DNA of 64,000 nt from Trifolium pratense (lineage: Eukaryota; Streptophyta; Magnoliopsida; Fabales; Fabaceae), in assembly GCF_020283565.1 (NCBI RefSeq), contig NC_060061.1:27193362-27257361 (forward strand), in the 5' to 3' direction. Both the position numbers and the translations under genes were made by a program. Under the pieces are notes generated by a model that saw only the letters and a program-made list of their open reading frames with translations, was not told the DNA's origin and made no database searches. This document shows, in pieces, positions 1 through 9,699 of the stretch; position 1 is the stretch's first letter, and every line of letters starts with the position of its first letter.

Positions 1-3000
1 CGGATTCGAACTTAGTGATTTTTTCCTTCACTAATGCTAGATATTCAGAGAGATTATCATTTTTGGCTTGATATTCTCCCAATACTTGTGAGGCAACAAG
101 TTGTGAATCTGTGAAAATTTTTACTTCTTTTGCCTCCATGTCCTCGGCCAACCGTAGCCCTGCTAGGAAGGCTTCGTACTCTGCTTGGTTATTTGATGTC
201 GGGAAGGATAGTGCTAGGGAAACTTCGATGATGATCCCATTTTCGTTTTCCAGGATAATTCCTGCTCCTGCTCCTGTGGAGCTTGACGCTCCGTCGACGA
301 ATATTGTCCATTTGTCTGCCTCGCTTGTCGAGGAGGCTGGACTCGTCATTTCGGCCACAAAGTCTGCTAGGACTTGTGATTTTAGCGCTTTCCTGCTTTC
401 GTAACGAATGTCGAATTCGGAAAGCTCGAGGGACCATTTGAGCATCCTGCCCGCCATGTCTGGTCGACCAAGCAATGATTTGATGGGTTGGTCGGTTCGT
501 ACTATGATTGTGTGTGCTAGGAAGTAGTGACGTAGTCTTCTTGCTGCGTTTATCAAGGCAAGGGCCACCTTCTCGATTTGTGTATATCTGAGTTCGGGCC
601 CTTGGAGAGCCTTGCTTGTGAAGTATACTGGTTTTTGTCCTTCCGTTGTTTCGCGGACAAGGGCTGCGCTGACGGCCTCGGATGCGACGGAGAGGTAGAT
701 GTATAACACTTCCTCGACATCCGGGCGCGAGAGGACTGGAGGTTCGGACAGGGCCTTCTTTAGATGTTGGAGGGCCTGCTCGCACTCGTCCGTCCATTCG
801 AACACAGCTTCTTTCCTTAGTAATTTGAAGAGGGGCAATGCGTGTTGAGCAGATTTTGCTACGAAGCGAGACAATGAGGTCAGCATTCCGTTCAGGGTTT
901 GTATGGATTTTTTGTTGCTCGGAGTTGGGAGCTCCGTAAAGGCACGACATTTGTCGGGGTTGGCTTCGATTCCTCGTTCTGTTAGGTAGAAACCGAGGAA
1001 TTTTCCTGCCCGTACCCCAAAGGTGCATTTTTCTGGGTTAAATCGCATGTTGTGTTTTCTGGCCTGCTCGAAGACCTTACGTAAGTGGGCGGTATGGTCG
1101 ATTTCCTCATGGGATTTTACGATCATGTCGTCCATGTAGACTTCGAGCATGTCGCCTATTTCTGCACGGAATACCTTGTTCATCATCCGCTGGTATGTAG
1201 CACCAGCGTTTTTTAGACCGAAGGGCATTACGTTGTAGTAATAGTTGCCCGACTCGGTCATGAAAGCTGTTTTTCCCCTGTCGGCCACAGCCATTGGGAT
1301 TTGGTTATATCCTGAATATGCATCCATAAAAGACAATAATTTAAAGCCAGAAGAATTATCGACTAATTTATCAATGCAAGGTAAAGGATAGGAATCTTTA
1401 GGGCAAGCCCTATTGAGATCGGTATAGTCAACACACATGCGCCATTTTCCATTAGATTTTTTAACTAGTACAACGTTTGACAACCAGGTAGTGTATCTGG
1501 CTTCAGAAATAAAATTTGCCTCTAGGAGGTCTTTTACAGCTTTTTCAGCAGCCTCCGCTTTTTCGGGAGACTGCCTACGCCTACGTTGCACTACAGCACT
1601 AGCAAGTGGGTCGACAGTAAGTTGATGACAAGCGATGTTTGGGTCCAGCCCGGGCATGTCGGCAGCGTGCCATGCGAACAAGTCAGCATTTTCTCTAAGG
1701 CAGGCTTTTAGCTGCTTCCTCGCCAACTCGGGGAGCCCTGTCCCAATCTTGACTCCTTTTTCTGGATCCTCGCCAAACTGGACTATCTCGAAGTCTCCAT
1801 CTGGAATGGGGCGATAATGTTCTTTGCTCGCCTCGTCGTCCTCCTTCTCCTCCTTCCTCAGCTTTTTCTCCTCCTTATGCTCTTTCTTGGAGGTGCGACT
1901 GTCAAGATCAACGGAGCTCACACTTGGACCGGGCAGACTTGGTGGTGCTTCCGGGGATGGCTTTGGTGGTGTTTCCGAGGAAGGCTTTGGCTTCTTTGCT
2001 TCAGGAGCTTTGCCAATGAAGTTGTTGCCTTTGGATGCTGCGTCAAAGCACCTCCTCGCGGCTTCGATGTCCCCGTGCAAAGTAGCAACCTGCCCCTTAT
2101 GAGTGTAATATTTCATTTTCAGGTGGGCGGTGGAGGGGACAGCCATCAGGTCTGCTATGGTCGTCCTGCCGATGATGCACTGGTAGAGGCAGGGGCAGTC
2201 CACGACCAAGAATTTCACCCTGATCGACTTAGCAGTCTCTTCGGAGCCAAAGGTGACGATCAGGTCGACATAACCCCAAGGCCTAGTAGTTGCTCCATTG
2301 AATCCTGTGAGGTCTGAGCCCATGTATGGGGTGAGGTGTGTCTCGTCTAGCTGTAAGGTCCTGAACAAACTGGCGTACATGATGTCGCAAGAGCTCCCCG
2401 GATCGATGAGGACCCGACGAACGTCCATGTTGGCCATGTCTGCCCGGACGAGGAGGGGAATTTGGAAGTTGGCTGTTCCACCGGGCAGCTCTTCTCGATA
2501 GAAGGCTAAAGGCATTGATCGCCCCTTCGCCTTGTCCAGCGTGGCGTTCATATTCGAGGACGTGTTGATGAGATCCTCGAATTTTCTTTTTATTGATCCG
2601 ACGGTGTGCTTGTCCATGTGACCGCCGGATATGATGAGTGAGTCTGTGAAGTAGTCCCCCGTGGTAAGCGTAGGACTAGTATGGGTGTCCCCAAAACCGC
2701 TGGGGATAGCAAAGTCTTCTGGCCGGGAGATGCTCATGGCAATTTGTTTGGTGCCACTCTGCCCGGCTGGTGGGGGAACTACCTCCTCGACGGCGCGAGT
2801 CTCCGCGGCCTCTGGTCGAGGGTCATTGTTTCTCTTCACGAACTCTCGTAACTGTCCGTTTCTTATTAATATTTCGATAGCATCCTTCAGCTGGATGCAA
2901 TCGTCGGTCCTGTGACCGTAACTCTTGTGGTATCTGCAATACCTATTCTTGTCTTGGCCGGGCTTCAGGGGAGTCGGTTTAGGTTGTTTTACATTCGCTC

Positions 3001-4537
3001 TGTTAAACTCAGAGATGTGAACTTCAGCAAATATTTCTCCCCGTGACTTGATGAGGGGGGTGTATGTGGCGAATGTGCTTGGAGGGCCACGAGATTCGCG
3101 CCTGTCGCCCCGTCTTCTGTCTCTGCCCCTCTCGCCGCCCCGATCGCCGCCTCTATCATGTCCCCGGTCGCTTCCCCTGTCATCGTTCCTGTGGGTGGAC
3201 TCGCGGGCAGGGTGGCTGCTTCCAGGTCGGGCAAGGCGAGCGACATCAGCTGCCTGGACCTCCTCGTAGTCGATGTACTTTTGAGCTTTTAGGAGGAGGT
3301 CGTCCCAGGTGGGTGGCTTTTCTATGCCCACAGCTTTGGCAAAATCGCTGCCCGGGCGAAGGCCCCTCTGCAGCAAGTATTTCTTCATGTCGTCGGTCGT
3401 TTCGACCTGCACAGCCTCTTTGTTGAATCTCTCGACGAAGTTGCGGAGAGTTTCGTCTTCAGCTTGGTATATGGCCTCCAAGGCATGCACAGTCTTTGGG
3501 TGCTTGCGGGAAGCAGTGAAGTGTCTGGAAAACTGTTCAGTAAGATCCCTCCATGAATGGATGGATTGAGGGGGCAGGCTTTGGTACCATGCCATTGCTC
3601 CCTTTCTCAGCGTGGTTGGGAACAGTCTGCACCTAATGGCACCGCTAATGTTCCTGAAATCCAGGTTCGCGTTGACATTGGCTATGTGATCGTCAGGGTC
3701 GGTCAATCCATCATACGCGGGGAGCGTAGGAGGTCTCTCGAAACCCTTTGGAATATGTTTCTTTAAGATGTCTCTGGAAAGAGGGCATCGGGGATCGCCC
3801 TCGTCGCTCCCGTTGGGAGAATGGTCCTCGGAAGACCGGGGAGAATAGTCGCCGGGCATGGGCGTTGGACTGCGAGATTTGCGAGGACGGTAGCTGCCCG
3901 TCGCGCCATGCTTGGCCATGTTCGCCAACCCTTGAGGTGAATGGCGGCGCGGGGCTTCGTGTTTTCCTTTCTTGCCCGGGGAGAGCCTACCCTCGCGATG
4001 TGGAGGAGTACGGTCCCTCTTCCGAGGAGTAACTTCGACCCTCTCTAATTCGGGGCGTCGATGTTTGACGGCCGCCGGTCGAGGAGGGGAAGGAGTAGCC
4101 TGGTGTCTCCGCGGGGGAGAGTTGGTCTTTCTGCGACGCCGGCTTTTCTCCAGCGCGGCGATTCTTTCGCTCTGCTCGTCTAGTCGACGATTTTGAGCCT
4201 GCATGGCCTCCGTTGTTTGTTTGAGGGCAGCGATCAAGGCTGCGACCTCAGAGTTGGCCAAGACGGCGGGCTGTTCGGCGTTGTTTGCCGGAGCTTCTTG
4301 TTTCAATTGTGGGCGTTTGCCCATTCGACGATCGGTTAGGATCTCGACGTCTTCTTCATCGGAAGAGAGTGAGGCCTCCCGTCCGTCGCGGGAGTCGGTT
4401 TCTGGACCGCGTGTCACGGTGGTATCGTCACGCACCGGTGATAGGACGGTGTTATGTTGCGGCGGCGGAGAGGATGGAACGTTGAGGACGTTGTCGTCGC
4501 CGGCGTCGGTGTTGAGTTGCTGTGATGAACTAGCCAT
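1..4537 (-). CDS. TE-1 gag-pol polyprotein (gag, protease, RT, RNase H), 3' end outside window
   Basis: This frame starts at the ATG at 4537-4535, 91 bases after the primer site, and runs off the left edge: about 1512 codons. I checked by position that the start, the RT motif and the RNase H motif share one frame, and I met no stop while reading. A low-complexity, Arg/Pro-rich N-terminal region precedes the gag core (WYQSLPPQSIHSW near residue 320). A zinc-knuckle-like CRYH...GHRTDDC follows near 534, then the aspartic protease LIDPGSS near 712, RT with YMDDM near 1134 and the MPFGLKNAGATYQR block, and RNase H (FVDGASS, NQAEYEA) from about 1410. It would package, process and reverse-transcribe element RNA in cytoplasmic particles. 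The openness suggests recent activity. The family is secure; the exact Tat subclade is inferred. Confidence 0.9.
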   Translation of the reverse strand, partial: MASSSQQLNTDAGDDNVLNVPSSPPPQHNTVLSPVRDDTTVTRGPETDSRDGREASLSSDEEDVEILTDRRMGKRPQLKQEAPANNAEQPAVLANSEVAALIAALKQTTEAMQAQNRRLDEQSERIAALEKSRRRRKTNSPPRRHQATPSPPRPAAVKHRRPELERVEVTPRKRDRTPPHREGRLSPGKKGKHEAPRRHSPQGLANMAKHGATGSYRPRKSRSPTPMPGDYSPRSSEDHSPNGSDEGDPRCPLSRDILKKHIPKGFERPPTLPAYDGLTDPDDHIANVNANLDFRNISGAIRCRLFPTTLRKGAMAWYQSLPPQSIHSWRDLTEQFSRHFTASRKHPKTVHALEAIYQAEDETLRNFVERFNKEAVQVETTDDMKKYLLQRGLRPGSDFAKAVGIEKPPTWDDLLLKAQKYIDYEEVQAADVARLARPGSSHPARESTHRNDDRGSDRGHDRGGDRGGERGRDRRRGDRRESRGPPSTFATYTPLIKSRGEIFAEVHISEFNRANVKQPKPTPLKPGQDKNRYCRYHKSYGHRTDDCIQLKDAIEILIRNGQLREFVKRNNDPRPEAAETRAVEEVVPPPAGQSGTKQIAMSISRPEDFAIPSGFGDTHTSPTLTTGDYFTDSLIISGGHMDKHTVGSIKRKFEDLINTSSNMNATLDKAKGRSMPLAFYREELPGGTANFQIPLLVRADMANMDVRRVLIDPGSSCDIMYASLFRTLQLDETHLTPYMGSDLTGFNGATTRPWGYVDLIVTFGSEETAKSIRVKFLVVDCPCLYQCIIGRTTIADLMAVPSTAHLKMKYYTHKGQVATLHGDIEAARRCFDAASKGNNFIGKAPEAKKPKPSSETPPKPSPEAPPSLPGPSVSSVDLDSRTSKKEHKEEKKLRKEEKEDDEASKEHYRPIPDGDFEIVQFGEDPEKGVKIGTGLPELARKQLKACLRENADLFAWHAADMPGLDPNIACHQLTVDPLASAVVQRRRRQSPEKAEAAEKAVKDLLEANFISEARYTTWLSNVVLVKKSNGKWRMCVDYTDLNRACPKDSYPLPCIDKLVDNSSGFKLLSFMDAYSGYNQIPMAVADRGKTAFMTESGNYYYNVMPFGLKNAGATYQRMMNKVFRAEIGDMLEVYMDDMIVKSHEEIDHTAHLRKVFEQARKHNMRFNPEKCTFGVRAGKFLGFYLTERGIEANPDKCRAFTELPTPSNKKSIQTLNGMLTSLSRFVAKSAQHALPLFKLLRKEAVFEWTDECEQALQHLKKALSEPPVLSRPDVEEVLYIYLSVASEAVSAALVRETTEGQKPVYFTSKALQGPELRYTQIEKVALALINAARRLRHYFLAHTIIVRTDQPIKSLLGRPDMAGRMLKWSLELSEFDIRYESRKALKSQVLADFVAEMTSPASSTSEADKWTIFVDGASSSTGAGAGIILENENGIIIEVSLALSFPTSNNQAEYEAFLAGLRLAEDMEAKEVKIFTDSQLVASQVLGEYQAKNDNLSEYLALVKEKITKFES

Positions 4538-4610
4538 GATGAAAGTTGTTGAGAGAATCGGTTTTGATCTTTGTTTCTTTAGGAAAGATTAAAGAAGGGG
4601 AGGAACTCAG

Positions 4611-4628
4611 TCCCCACAGACGGCGCCA
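4611..4628 (-). other. TE-1 primer-binding site
   Basis: On the minus strand this reads TGGCGCCGTCTGTGGGGA, one base after the LTR end. It is the type of site seen in Tat/Ogre elements, where the 3' end of a host tRNA primes minus-strand DNA synthesis. The tRNA identity (probably tRNA-Arg) is from family knowledge and was not checked. Confidence 0.85.
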
Positions 4629-4629
4629 C

Positions 4630-5222
4630 TGATCGTACCTGGTGATCAGAATAGATTGATGGCCGGTCCGTTGAGCAAGCGTCCACACCGAAGGGGGGGT
4701 TTGTACCTGCAGGTGCTCCGATGCCTAAGTCAGCAAAGTGAACAGAGAGATACAAAAGAAGAGAGAGAAAGTAAGGTATAGAATGATTCAGAATACCTGG
4801 CTCTCCTGTACAGGAGAGCTTATATAGTGCCCCCAGCGCTGGGCCAAAGGTTGGTCTATTGGGCCTGGATAACCGGCCCAATAGGTCCAACTGCCAGGAT
4901 AGTCCCTGTATCGTAGGGGAAGGCAGTTATTTGCCTCTATCCTGGTTTGGAGTCGTTCCGCTATTAGCGGGTAAGGGATAAGCTCCGTGACAGCTGTGGC
5001 TGGATAAAGGAGCACGTGCTAAACGTGCTGCTTAGCTGTTAAGCTACGGTTGAACGGATCAGCATGCATGGTTAGGCGAGCACGTGTTTAACGTGCTGCC
5101 TACCCATTATGTCGAGCATGGCACGTCATTGGTTGACGTGTCGGGGAAGTCTCCCCTTATTGGGCTGTGCCCCAAATGTCGGGCAGAAGGGATTGGGCCA
5201 GCCCTTGGCCCAGTCCAGAACA
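4630..5222 (-). repeat. TE-1 5' LTR (593 bp)
   Basis: The lower end is fixed by the primer site. On the minus strand the repeat ends in CGATCA directly before it. The upper end is inferred from the TG at 5222-5221 (minus strand TGTTCTGG), giving a TG...CA repeat of 593 bp. The partner LTR is outside the window, so the upper boundary is not confirmed by comparison. Confidence 0.75.
4819..5100 (-). promoter_or_regulatory. TE-1 LTR promoter: TATA box with paired G-box repeats upstream
   Basis: A minus-strand TATA box (CTATATAAG) lies at 4827-4819. Upstream on the minus strand, two near-copies of a 21-22 bp motif (5011-5031 and 5079-5100) each hold CACGTG next to an inverted ACGTGC half. A further GACGTGTC, of ABRE type, lies near 5138. 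CACGTG/ACGT cores are bound by plant bZIP and bHLH factors; a stress or hormone response is only an inference. Confidence 0.55.
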
Positions 5223-5400
5223 GAAGTCAAGGAAGAGGAAGAAGTTGATCCCTCACTTCTTTCCATCAAGCCAATGGCAAACATTATAGAAGTTGGCAAG
5301 AATTACCTCATCAGAAACAAGGCTGCAAAAGAAGCAAAGTAGTAAATATCAACACTAGAGATGGAGAAAACTTATTGCCTAGTTATTATATGAATAAAAT
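5223..5400 (+). other. Possible host last exon and 3' UTR beside TE-1
   Basis: Directly after the LTR, an open plus frame encodes an acidic Glu-rich stretch, then DPSLLSIKPMANIIEVGKNY and a Lys/Ala-rich end, stopping at 5340-5342. AT-rich DNA with AATAAA-like signals follows (5393 onward). This looks like a gene end into which TE-1 inserted, but I do not recognise the protein. The frame also runs backward into the LTR, so the true upstream limit is 5223 or an intron. It may be only chance coding potential. Confidence 0.25.
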
Positions 5401-5959
5401 GATGAAAGTTGTTGATTTGCTTCCAACATTTTGTTTCATTAATTGACATCGATCATCATGTATTATTATTTCTCAGATATGATGTGCAATGTTGAGAAAT
5501 GTGGTGAACTGATGATATGAATATCTTTGTGTGATTTCTATTTCTCTAAATCTCTTCAATATGTTTTAATAATTTTTGTTTATTCAATATCATCTTTTTG
5601 AAAAATAAAAGTATTTTCAACAATTTTTTAAATAGAATGTATCAACACATCTAGTTGTGTAGAGACTACATTGGCATTCGGCTTCACTGCAGTGAATATA
5701 GTTTGATGAAATCGGCCACCATACGACTTCAATCTTTCCGTTTTATAAATGTAAGTGGAAGAGCCTCTACCCCATCTTCATAGAGTAGATCTTCAATCTT
5801 TCCGTTTTAGATGAAATGATTTGACTCATTGGCAACCATACAACTTGTATAGGTTCACCTCAAAAGCAATTACCACAAGAAAACATAAGTTATGTTATGA
5901 TGCTTAGTTGATGTAACTAGAGTAGACATCGAAATATTTTAAGGTCATTAAAATCTCTT
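5401..5959. other. AT-rich intergenic DNA, no gene seen
   Basis: No credible coding frame was found. A 19 bp segment (CTTCAATCTTTCCGTTTTA) occurs twice, near 5730 and 5790, suggesting a small local duplication. The right part may belong to the decayed upstream end of the LINE. Confidence 0.5.
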
Positions 5960-6561
5960 TTTCTCCGTGGAATTTGGACAAAACATTACCATGATAAGCC
6001 AAAACCAATATGGATTAAAACTACAAATAAGACACCACAATTATTAAACATAATAAGCACATCTCAAGCAATTCCATAGTATGTGATGAGCATCTACCTT
6101 CTTCCCGGTATATACTCATTAATGAAATAAAAAGAAGGGTCTTGTTAACATGTGTCGTGCCCTAAGGGCACATGTTAAGATATGCCAAAATAGAAATTCA
6201 ACATTTAATGATACAAGAAATTTAATGCTTCAAAAGTCAAAATGCACAAATTAGCATTTAATAATTTCTATTTTTGCTTCCTTAACATGTGCCTTAAGGG
6301 CACAAGTTAACATTCTCCTAAAAAGAATGATTAACTGCTTTTGGTGGAGAGGTGGCGGTACCAAAAATAAATGAATTCGTTGGTTATCTTGGGAGCGCAT
6401 GGTGTGTTCTTCTAAAGAGAAGGGTGGCTTAGGAGTTAGGATTTTGCAATTTCCAAGGTTTTGATATGGCCATGCATGGTGGCAAAGCAAGGTTGAAATA
6501 TGATGACTAAACCCGAGCCTTTCGTGGAAACTCTTTAAGGTTAGATATTTCTCATACCTAT
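5960..6561 (+). pseudogene. LINE (L1-like) reverse transcriptase relic, 3' part of RT domain
   Basis: Plus-strand fragments match the end of the plant L1 reverse transcriptase in order: SQAIP-stop-YVMSIYLLP (about 6073-6115), an EIKRM...CFWWRGGGT block after the MITE (6325-6365), IRWLSWERM and KEKGGLGVRILQF (6375-6460), a frame-shifted FDMAMHGGKARL, and a last KVRYFSY. The family's usual FWWG, GGLGFRDL and AMLGKQ motifs are recognisable. The reading is broken by stop codons, by at least three frameshifts and by the inserted MITE. It is clearly dead. The limits are approximate because the upstream end fades into unrecognisable AT-rich DNA. Confidence 0.75.
6137..6318. mobile_element. Mutator-like MITE inside the LINE relic, 9 bp TSD
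   Basis: This 182 bp element has long terminal inverted repeats of about 55 bp: the left arm GGGTCTTGTTAACATGTG... pairs with the right arm ending ...CACAAGTTAACATTCTCC, and the match continues to AATAGAAATT. It is flanked by a perfect 9 bp direct repeat, TAAAAAGAA, at 6128-6136 and 6319-6327. A 9 bp duplication with long inverted repeats is the signature of Mutator-like elements. There is no coding capacity, so it would need transposase from elsewhere. Confidence 0.85.
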
Positions 6562-6610
6562 GCTAAATGAACAAAATATCTTTGTCCGCTTTTTATGTGG
6601 CGGACTCAAT

Positions 6611-6774
6611 CCGCTACTTAAGTAGTAAACGTGTAAAATCTTGAAAATTTCATGTTATGAATTTTTTTTTTCTCAAAATTCTCATTTTTATAATGTCCGC
6701 TACTTAAGTAGTAGACGTGTAAAATCTTGGAAATTTCATGTTAGGGATTTTTTTCTTCTCATTTTTATAACAAT
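6611..6774. repeat. Tandem duplication, 86 bp period
   Basis: CCGCTACTTAAGTAGTA and the following roughly 80 bases occur at 6611 and again at 6697, with small changes. Each copy contains the palindrome CTACTTAAGTAG. No coding or known regulatory role was seen. Confidence 0.75.
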
Positions 6775-8094
6775 CGTTACATAAGAAATTTATTTTTTTC
6801 TTTCCCTTCTATGTTTTTGGTATCGTTTGGTGTTGGACTTTACATCAACCTATGTTTGAGAAAAAAACATGTTATGAATGAACAAAATATGTTTTTTTCT
6901 CTGTTTGAGTATTATAATTATGGCCATGTTTTGAAAATAAGTTGGTTTTTTTCTTCATTTGTTTCTTCATTCATATATTTTTTTAGACAAAGCAAAATAT
7001 ATTAAATAAAAAAAGTACAAAAAGTTGGGGATATTAACCTGACTCATAAAAAAGTGTAAGAATCAACCTAAATGACATTAAAACACTAGAAATATAGAAA
7101 ATCTTATTCAAATCATGTCGGAATTTAGATAGTTCTTCTCTTGATTTGTCACATCATGGAAATTTAACTCATTCTGCTAGCCTCAACTATGGTTAATATT
7201 AATGCCATTATTTTGAAAATAAAGTTATTAGTGGAAATTCAATTTGTCAAAAAATAAATAAATAAACTCCTTGGCTCAATCACATTGTTCACAACATGAC
7301 AAATATTTTGATGGTGAAAATCATGTCAAAGCTCCTACGTTAAATAATTTTGACAAGAACATATGTATCAATTGAATTGAATATTTATATATTAGTAACA
7401 AAAGTCACAAGGAAATTAACAAGAATTAAAAGGTTCACAATCATCTTATATGTTGTCTTCTTAACTAAGCTTCTAATCTTAGGTGAATTTTTATCTTAGG
7501 TTTCTTTTACCAACTACTCTTCTAATAATAATCAATGGTTGTAAATTGTAATGGACTCAACCTTGTAAGCAAGATTTTCTTGTGCCAATAAGTTGAACAA
7601 CCTTTGGTTTGAGAAACATGACCAACTCTAGCTTTTACTAATCTAATAATCAAAAGTATTATACTCTTCTAACAAAAAAAATAGTATTTTGATTTAACGA
7701 AATATGTCTTTATGTGGCAAACATGTACAAAATGGGCAAGTATAAACATAAATATATATTAAACAGTTAAATACCAAATCTAAAGCAAGGAAATCAAATT
7801 CCACAAGTAACAAAGTAGATATTGTTATTGTTGTTGGGAAGTTTTCCATTTACACGATAACATTTTAGAAAACTGGACTCTTACTGGTTAGTTAGTTAAT
7901 AGTTAATTAAAATATGCAAAAATTTATTATAAACAAGCAAAACCAAAACAAAGGTGGCTTGTTAATGCTGATGATGAGGTAATGTTCCGGCAAGGTCTAC
8001 CATATTTTTAACCCCCAAATTGACTATTGCAATCAATGATGTCACTTAATTATCTTGTTTTGAGACAGCATAATAAAACCCTACTTAGGGTGTG
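6775..8094. other. AT-rich intergenic DNA, no gene seen
   Basis: Long A/T runs and short frames only. I found no conserved motif, no terminal repeats and no RNA gene. Confidence 0.5.
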
Positions 8095-8097
8095 TTT

Positions 8098-8409
8098 GAT
8101 TCGTAAAACAGCAAGGACTAGACAGAACAGTACAGAACAAGATAATACAGGACATGAAAAACATGTACCGGAAAGATATAGGACGATAATATTTTTATAT
8201 TATAAAATAAAATGGGTATTTTCGTATTTTTTATAGTTGTACTGTGGACAAAAAGTTGTCCCGTGTTTTAGTGAGGGACAAAAAATCTTGTTTTTGTCCT
8301 GTCCCTTGCTACCTAATTTGTCCAGTCCCATAATCAATTTCAAATCAAACAGAGTACAACAAAAGTTGTCCTGTCCAGTCCCCTGTTTTTTATCAAATCA
8401 AACGCACCC
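8098..8409. mobile_element. Harbinger/Tourist-like MITE, TSD TTA
   Basis: A 312 bp element begins GGGTGTGTTTGAT and ends ATCAAACGCACCC, so the ends are inverted repeats of about 13 bp with one mismatch. It is flanked by TTA on both sides (8095-8097 and 8410-8412). This combination of G-rich ends and a TTA target is typical of PIF/Harbinger-derived Tourist MITEs. It has no transposase. Internal GTCCTGTCC/TTGTCC segments repeat loosely. Confidence 0.8.
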
Positions 8410-9184
8410 TTAATGTGTCTAGAAGAAAAATGATGCAGTGATCCTTTAGAGTTTAGAGAAGTGCTCGAATAATTTTTTTTAGATAGATAGATTATGACAA
8501 TAATCATTATCACTATAAACTCTCACGCATATAAGTGAAGGAACTAGGGTTCGAAACTCAATTATAACGTCTATTTTAATAATTTTGGCATTTTTTATTA
8601 GTTAAGCTACGATTTGTGAACACTCAAACCATCTATTATGTTTTTGTGATCCATGTAAAGTCGATCGTAAAAGATAATAAAATAAGCGAGCGATAGAAAT
8701 ATAATTCTATATTGTTTCATTTCAATATTGTTCCCACACAAATATTGTTCACAGTCGGAACTCTAGAGCCAATATCCTTTAATCAAACGTTTTAGTTTTA
8801 AATTATATATAAAATTAAACGAATTTTATTTGTTATTATGGTTAAATTGCTAAAGAAATGTCGATCATTCAAAGACGGCAATGATATGACTGTGATATAC
8901 ATATTATATATTTGCATATACGTACGTACCATGTATCATGTATGATTTAATAGTTACTTTCTCTCATTATAATATTTGATTGTTTCCCTATAGGGAGTAA
9001 TCTTATAATTAAGTCGGGTTCAATGCTTTATAATCTAGACTAGACTAGATGCAAATTATAAAACCATTTGTTTGGTAAAAGGAGATCAACTGTTAGAGTG
9101 GAAACACTCGAGTTTAGTTGGAGATCCCTTTATACCAAATTACTTTTTCAATGTAAATGAAAAATAAGAAAATATATAGTGCCA
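8410..9184. other. AT-rich intergenic DNA with a possible SINE-like scrap
   Basis: No gene was seen. Around 8470-8600 a GGTTCGAAACTC segment beside an oligo-T/A stretch recalls the B box of plant tRNA-derived SINEs, but no full structure could be made out. Confidence 0.35.
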
Positions 9185-9330
9185 ACAATTTTTTTTTAAA
9201 TAGTTCAGTGGCTAAAAATATCACTCTTAAAATGAATAAGTGAGGTAATAAGTCGGGATATGGGGTTGGAACTCTAACCCTTACAAATATAATTCAATAT
9301 CTCTATCAACTGAGTTAAACTTACGGAAAA
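9185..9330 (-). repeat. SINE-like, tRNA-derived repeat (low confidence)
   Basis: On the minus strand an A-box-like AACTCAGTTGATAG is followed by a B-box-like GGGTTAGAGTTCC. A segment ending GCCACTGAACTATTTAAAAAAA follows, with the oligo-A at the far end. The order and spacing fit plant SINEs derived from tRNA. No flanking duplication was established, so this could be a chance resemblance or a diverged copy. Confidence 0.35.
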
Positions 9331-9699
9331 TCAAAAATATAGTGCCAACATTTTTTATACATCAAAATTTTGATGATTCAAACAATTATGTGATAAATGA
9401 GAGTTACTATGGTAATACAAATATAAATATAACTATTTACCATAGTATTTCATTCGACTCCAAATATACACATTTTTTGTTTTACATATACACATTTTGG
9501 CATATATTTTCCTAAATTACATTAATTTGTTTTAGACATCCATATTTTTGCATATATTCAAGAATAGATAGTGAAGAGCGTTTAGATGAGATAACATATA
9601 CATCTCTAGTATCTGAAGAGTTGAATTTAATCTTTGATTTGGACATACATAACATTAAACTTTTTAGGAAGAATTTGTTATTCATTTAAGTTATACAAG

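Larger units (their letters stand above)
1..5222 (-). mobile_element. TE-1: Tat-lineage (Retand-like) Ty3/gypsy retrotransposon, 5' part
   Basis: The element lies on the minus strand and is cut by the left window edge. Reading along the minus strand there is an LTR (5222 down to 4630), a primer-binding site, a short leader and a long gag-pol frame. Gag, aspartic protease, reverse transcriptase and RNase H follow one another in the order usual for Ty3/gypsy. The integrase and 3' LTR should lie to the left, outside the window. The TGGCGCCGTCTGTGGGGA primer site and the Cx2HxxxxGHxxxxC-like gag motif fit the Tat lineage. The target-site duplication cannot be tested because one end is missing. 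Confidence 0.9.

Noticed and set aside
189..1028. 279-residue minus-strand frame
   Set aside because: It is a shadow of the TE-1 gag-pol frame: the real frame in the same stretch carries the RNase H motifs, while this one has none.
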